64,000 bases of DNA, from the NCBI RefSeq assembly GCF_902779965.1, contig NZ_CACZDK010000010.1, positions 45,382-109,381 on the forward strand. The letters run 5' to 3'. Position numbers and translations under genes: made by a program. Numbering within the stretch: position 1 is the stretch's first letter; every line of letters begins with the position of its first letter. This stretch comes from Fibrobacter succinogenes (GTDB lineage Bacteria > Fibrobacterota > Fibrobacteria > Fibrobacterales > Fibrobacteraceae). The notes under the pieces are model-generated. The model saw only the letters and a list, made by a program, of their open reading frames with translations, searched no databases and was not told the origin of the DNA. Below, piece after piece: positions 62,494 to 64,000 of the stretch.

Positions 62494-62498
62494 ATACC

Positions 62499-62654
62499 AT
62501 GCCTAACGAAAACAACGACATCAAGAATCTCGATCTCGACGCACTCATCGGCAACATGAGTTCCATCAACAGCGAAGACTACTGGTTCACCAAAGTCAGT
62601 AAAATCGAGGAACACGACGAAACCGCCAAGCCAAAGCAAGGCGAACAAGGCTAA
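62499..62654 (+). CDS. 51-residue acidic hypothetical protein
   Basis: Short frame starting MPNENNDIKNLDLDALIGNM, then SSINSEDYWFTKVSKIEEHD and a Lys/Gln-rich end. It begins 5 bases after the start-proximal box shared with many genes in the window, and its codon use is like its neighbours, so I think it is real. No family recognised. Its stop overlaps the convergent 62651 gene by 4 bases. Confidence 0.6.
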   Translation: MPNENNDIKNLDLDALIGNMSSINSEDYWFTKVSKIEEHDETAKPKQGEQG

Positions 62655-63160
62655 AACGAGAAAGCCAAAACGGCGCCATAACGCCCATCCAGAGGATTCA
62701 GCAAGGGAGAAATTTGCACTTGCAAATTGACGGATTCAGCGTCGTTCAATTTTCGTCGCTCTAAAAGCTCCTCTTTTTTTCGATTGTAATTATTGAAATC
62801 CCGCTGACGCCTGATTTTTGCGATACTGAAACCGCCATAAGTAATCCAAGAAGGCAAGAATAAAATCGCAGCGGTAATCGCAATAGCATCCAAAACAACA
62901 TTCCCCCCTCGGCATCCTTCAGGTCCATAACATTCTGAAGCACCTCTAGCGGCAAACACCAAAATCGGGGTGGCAATAGACAAACCAACACTCGTCCAAT
63001 AAAACACATCGGACATAGACTCGTTAGCACGAAACCTTTGGTAATTATAATTGGCTAAACTGTCATAATACGCAACAGAATCAACTGGCATAACCGGAAT
63101 CGGTTCATTAGCCAAGCACGGCGCGATAATCAACACAATACACAACAAAATAATTTTCAT
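62651..63160 (-). CDS. Small secreted/membrane protein, family member 3
   Basis: 169 residues. A signal peptide (IILLCIVLIIAPCLANE) is followed by VDSVAYYDSLANYNYQRF and two hydrophobic segments (about FYWTSVGLSIATPILVFAA and AIAITAAILFLPSWITYGGF). A charged helix (KIRRQRDFNNYNRKKEELLERRK) follows, and the end reads LQVQISPLLNPLDGRYGAVLAFSF. Clearly related to 37187-37690. A TATATTAC box lies 5 bases before the ATG. The function is unknown. Confidence 0.75.
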   Translation of the reverse strand: MKIILLCIVLIIAPCLANEPIPVMPVDSVAYYDSLANYNYQRFRANESMSDVFYWTSVGLSIATPILVFAARGASECYGPEGCRGGNVVLDAIAITAAILFLPSWITYGGFSIAKIRRQRDFNNYNRKKEELLERRKLNDAESVNLQVQISPLLNPLDGRYGAVLAFSF

Positions 63161-63165
63161 ACGAA

Positions 63166-63178
63166 GTAATATAAAAAA
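63166..63178 (-). promoter_or_regulatory. Start-proximal box of the 62651 gene
   Basis: On the minus strand TTTTTTATATTAC, then TTCGT and ATG. Confidence 0.45.
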
Positions 63179-63286
63179 CTCCGCAAAAGCGAGAGTCTTC
63201 GAAAGGGGATCCCCGCCTTCTCCTCATAGAGGATAACTCTACTATAGCAACAAGTTGCTAAGTATCGTATAGCGGGGAAGACAATA

Positions 63287-63315
63287 CAAAAAAGACCCTG
63301 CAAAAACTTGCAGGG
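63287..63315 (-). terminator. Terminator of pgk
   Basis: On the minus strand CCCTGCAA/TTGCAGGG stem, loop GTTT, then TCTTTTTT. Confidence 0.88.
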
Positions 63316-63329
63316 TTTTAAAGTCAGGA

Positions 63330-63400
63330 ATTTTTTGCGCAAGCGCAAAATTCTAGGCTCGGAAATGCGAACGCAAGCGTTCGCGCTTCACTCGCCTTAC
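63330..63400. repeat. Double palindrome downstream of pgk
   Basis: TTTTTTGCGCAAGCGCAAAA, then TTCTAGGCTCGG, then GCGAACGCAAGCGTTCGC. The two-hairpin layout joined by a GCTCGG-type linker recalls the 79-bp element at 36556 and 39751 in reverse, with different stem sequences. Confidence 0.55.
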
Positions 63401-63411
63401 GAATTTTTGAA

Positions 63412-64000
63412 TTACTTGTCAGTGAGCACTGCAACACCCGGGAGGACTTTACCTTCCAAGAGTTCCAGAGAAGCGCCACCACCCGTAGAGGTGTGGGTCA
63501 CCTTCTTGTCAGCGCCGTACTTCTTGGCAGCCGTAGCGGTATCGCCACCACCGATCACGGTGATTGCGCCAGCAGCGGTAGCTTCGACGGTGGCCTTTTC
63601 GAAGGCTTCGAATTCGAACACGCCTGCAGGACCGTTCCAGACGATGGTCTTAGCGGACTTGATAGCGTTCACGAAGAGCTTGGTGGATTCAGCGCCCACA
63701 TCGAGGCCCATCCAGCCAGCCGGAATGCCTTCGGCGTCAGAAACAGCCTTGGTAGCAGCGTCGGCAGCGAACTTGTCAGCAGCGATGTAGTCAACCGGGA
63801 GGATGATTTCCTTGCCAGCAGCCTTAGCCTTGGCCATCAGATCCGGAACGAGCTTGGCGCCTTCTTCGTCAAACAAAGAAGAACCGATTTCGATGTTGTT
63901 GAGAACCTTCTTGAAGGTGAAAGCCATGCCACCGCCGATGATGATCTTGTCGGCCTTGTCGAGGAGGTTGTTGATGAGCTGGATCTTGTCAGCGACCTTG
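63412..64000 (-). CDS. pgk: Phosphoglycerate kinase (5' part outside window)
   Basis: The C-terminal 195 residues of PGK, the glycolytic enzyme that makes ATP from 1,3-bisphosphoglycerate. The frame is open to the window edge ([20 protein letters not shown]). [46 protein letters not shown] and the nucleotide loop [11 protein letters not shown] then [17 protein letters not shown] are standard. A terminator lies about 95 bases past the stop, after a double palindrome. Confidence 0.96.
   Translation of the reverse strand, partial: KVADKIQLINNLLDKADKIIIGGGMAFTFKKVLNNIEIGSSLFDEEGAKLVPDLMAKAKAAGKEIILPVDYIAADKFAADAATKAVSDAEGIPAGWMGLDVGAESTKLFVNAIKSAKTIVWNGPAGVFEFEAFEKATVEATAAGAITVIGGGDTATAAKKYGADKKVTHTSTGGGASLELLEGKVLPGVAVLTDK

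Larger units (their letters stand above)
62096..62498. other. AT-rich gap with repeated TTACGTAAA sites
   Basis: No gene seen. TACGTAAA occurs at about 62117, 62178, 62210, 62388 and (as GACGTAAA) 62419. Most are flanked by runs of A or T (ATTTACGTAAAAAA, TTCTTACGTAAATTTT, ATTTTACGTAAAAA). The gap ends with a GTCATTCCCG repeat (62441-62471) and the promoter-like box of the small gene. Confidence 0.65.

Overview
The window is a gene-dense stretch (about 55 genes in 64 kb) that looks like a Fibrobacter chromosome (gut fibre degrader, phylum Fibrobacterota). The pointers are a XynC-like secreted xylanase with two GH11 modules, a fibro-slime domain protein, secreted and lipoproteins with poly-Ser linkers, and C-terminal sorting-like tails. 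The species is inferred from gene content, not from a search. Most genes are housekeeping. No rRNA, tRNA, CRISPR array or prophage was recognised.

Layout. 1-4.4 kb: rho (5' end outside the window, with an Asn-rich disordered N-terminal extension), proC, a sigma-54 activator. 4.4-9.8 kb (minus): two tandem TraB/GumN lipoproteins, a FecCDE-type ABC ATPase and permease, and an AAA ATPase/nuclease-like gene that appears to have landed on the permease 5' end. 9.8-17.9 kb: small membrane protein, nspC, tsaE, a minus operon (flavin reductase, sufE, membrane protein), a secreted pentapeptide-repeat protein, radA. 18-25.6 kb: a PAS-GGDEF-EAL-REC-PAS signalling protein, an SDR, an XRE regulator, rlmN, a TPMT-like methyltransferase, a YchJ-like protein. 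25.8-30 kb: argC, obgE, an HU-like protein, smpB, an amidase overlapping smpB. 30-40 kb: tandem Ser-linker lipoproteins, yebC, phosphohexomutase, an Rpn nuclease gene broken by a palindromic repeat, dapA, an acidic Cys-cluster protein. 40-50 kb: xynC, gyrA, surE, a TrmH-like methyltransferase, a TolB-like protein, an RlmL-like methyltransferase riddled with repeats. 50-64 kb: a 53-codon peptide gene, a large InlB-repeat surface protein, ilvD, a STAS/HATPase pair, a Nudix gene, an LptE-like lipoprotein, the fibro-slime protein, a Cys-rich redox protein, small genes, and the 3' part of pgk.

Three features go beyond ordinary annotation. (1) Gene borders carry about twenty degenerate tandem arrays with a 7-bp period (GTAGAC/GTAGGA, ACCACTA/ACCACCA, ACTTAGA, GGAATTA types). 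Several pair around a GCGGC-GCCGC core, and several have entered the rlmL-like coding sequence in frame. (2) A 79-bp palindromic element and other insertions lie inside or beside genes. Three are bracketed by 21-24-bp direct repeats, including the ATPase cassette, which also carries three palindromes spaced exactly 52 bp apart. (3) At least fourteen genes have an AATTTTCTATnTTTG-like box ending only 4-8 bases before the start codon with no Shine-Dalgarno, suggesting leaderless or near-leaderless transcription. Separately, ilvD lacks about 20 residues that include a highly conserved motif.
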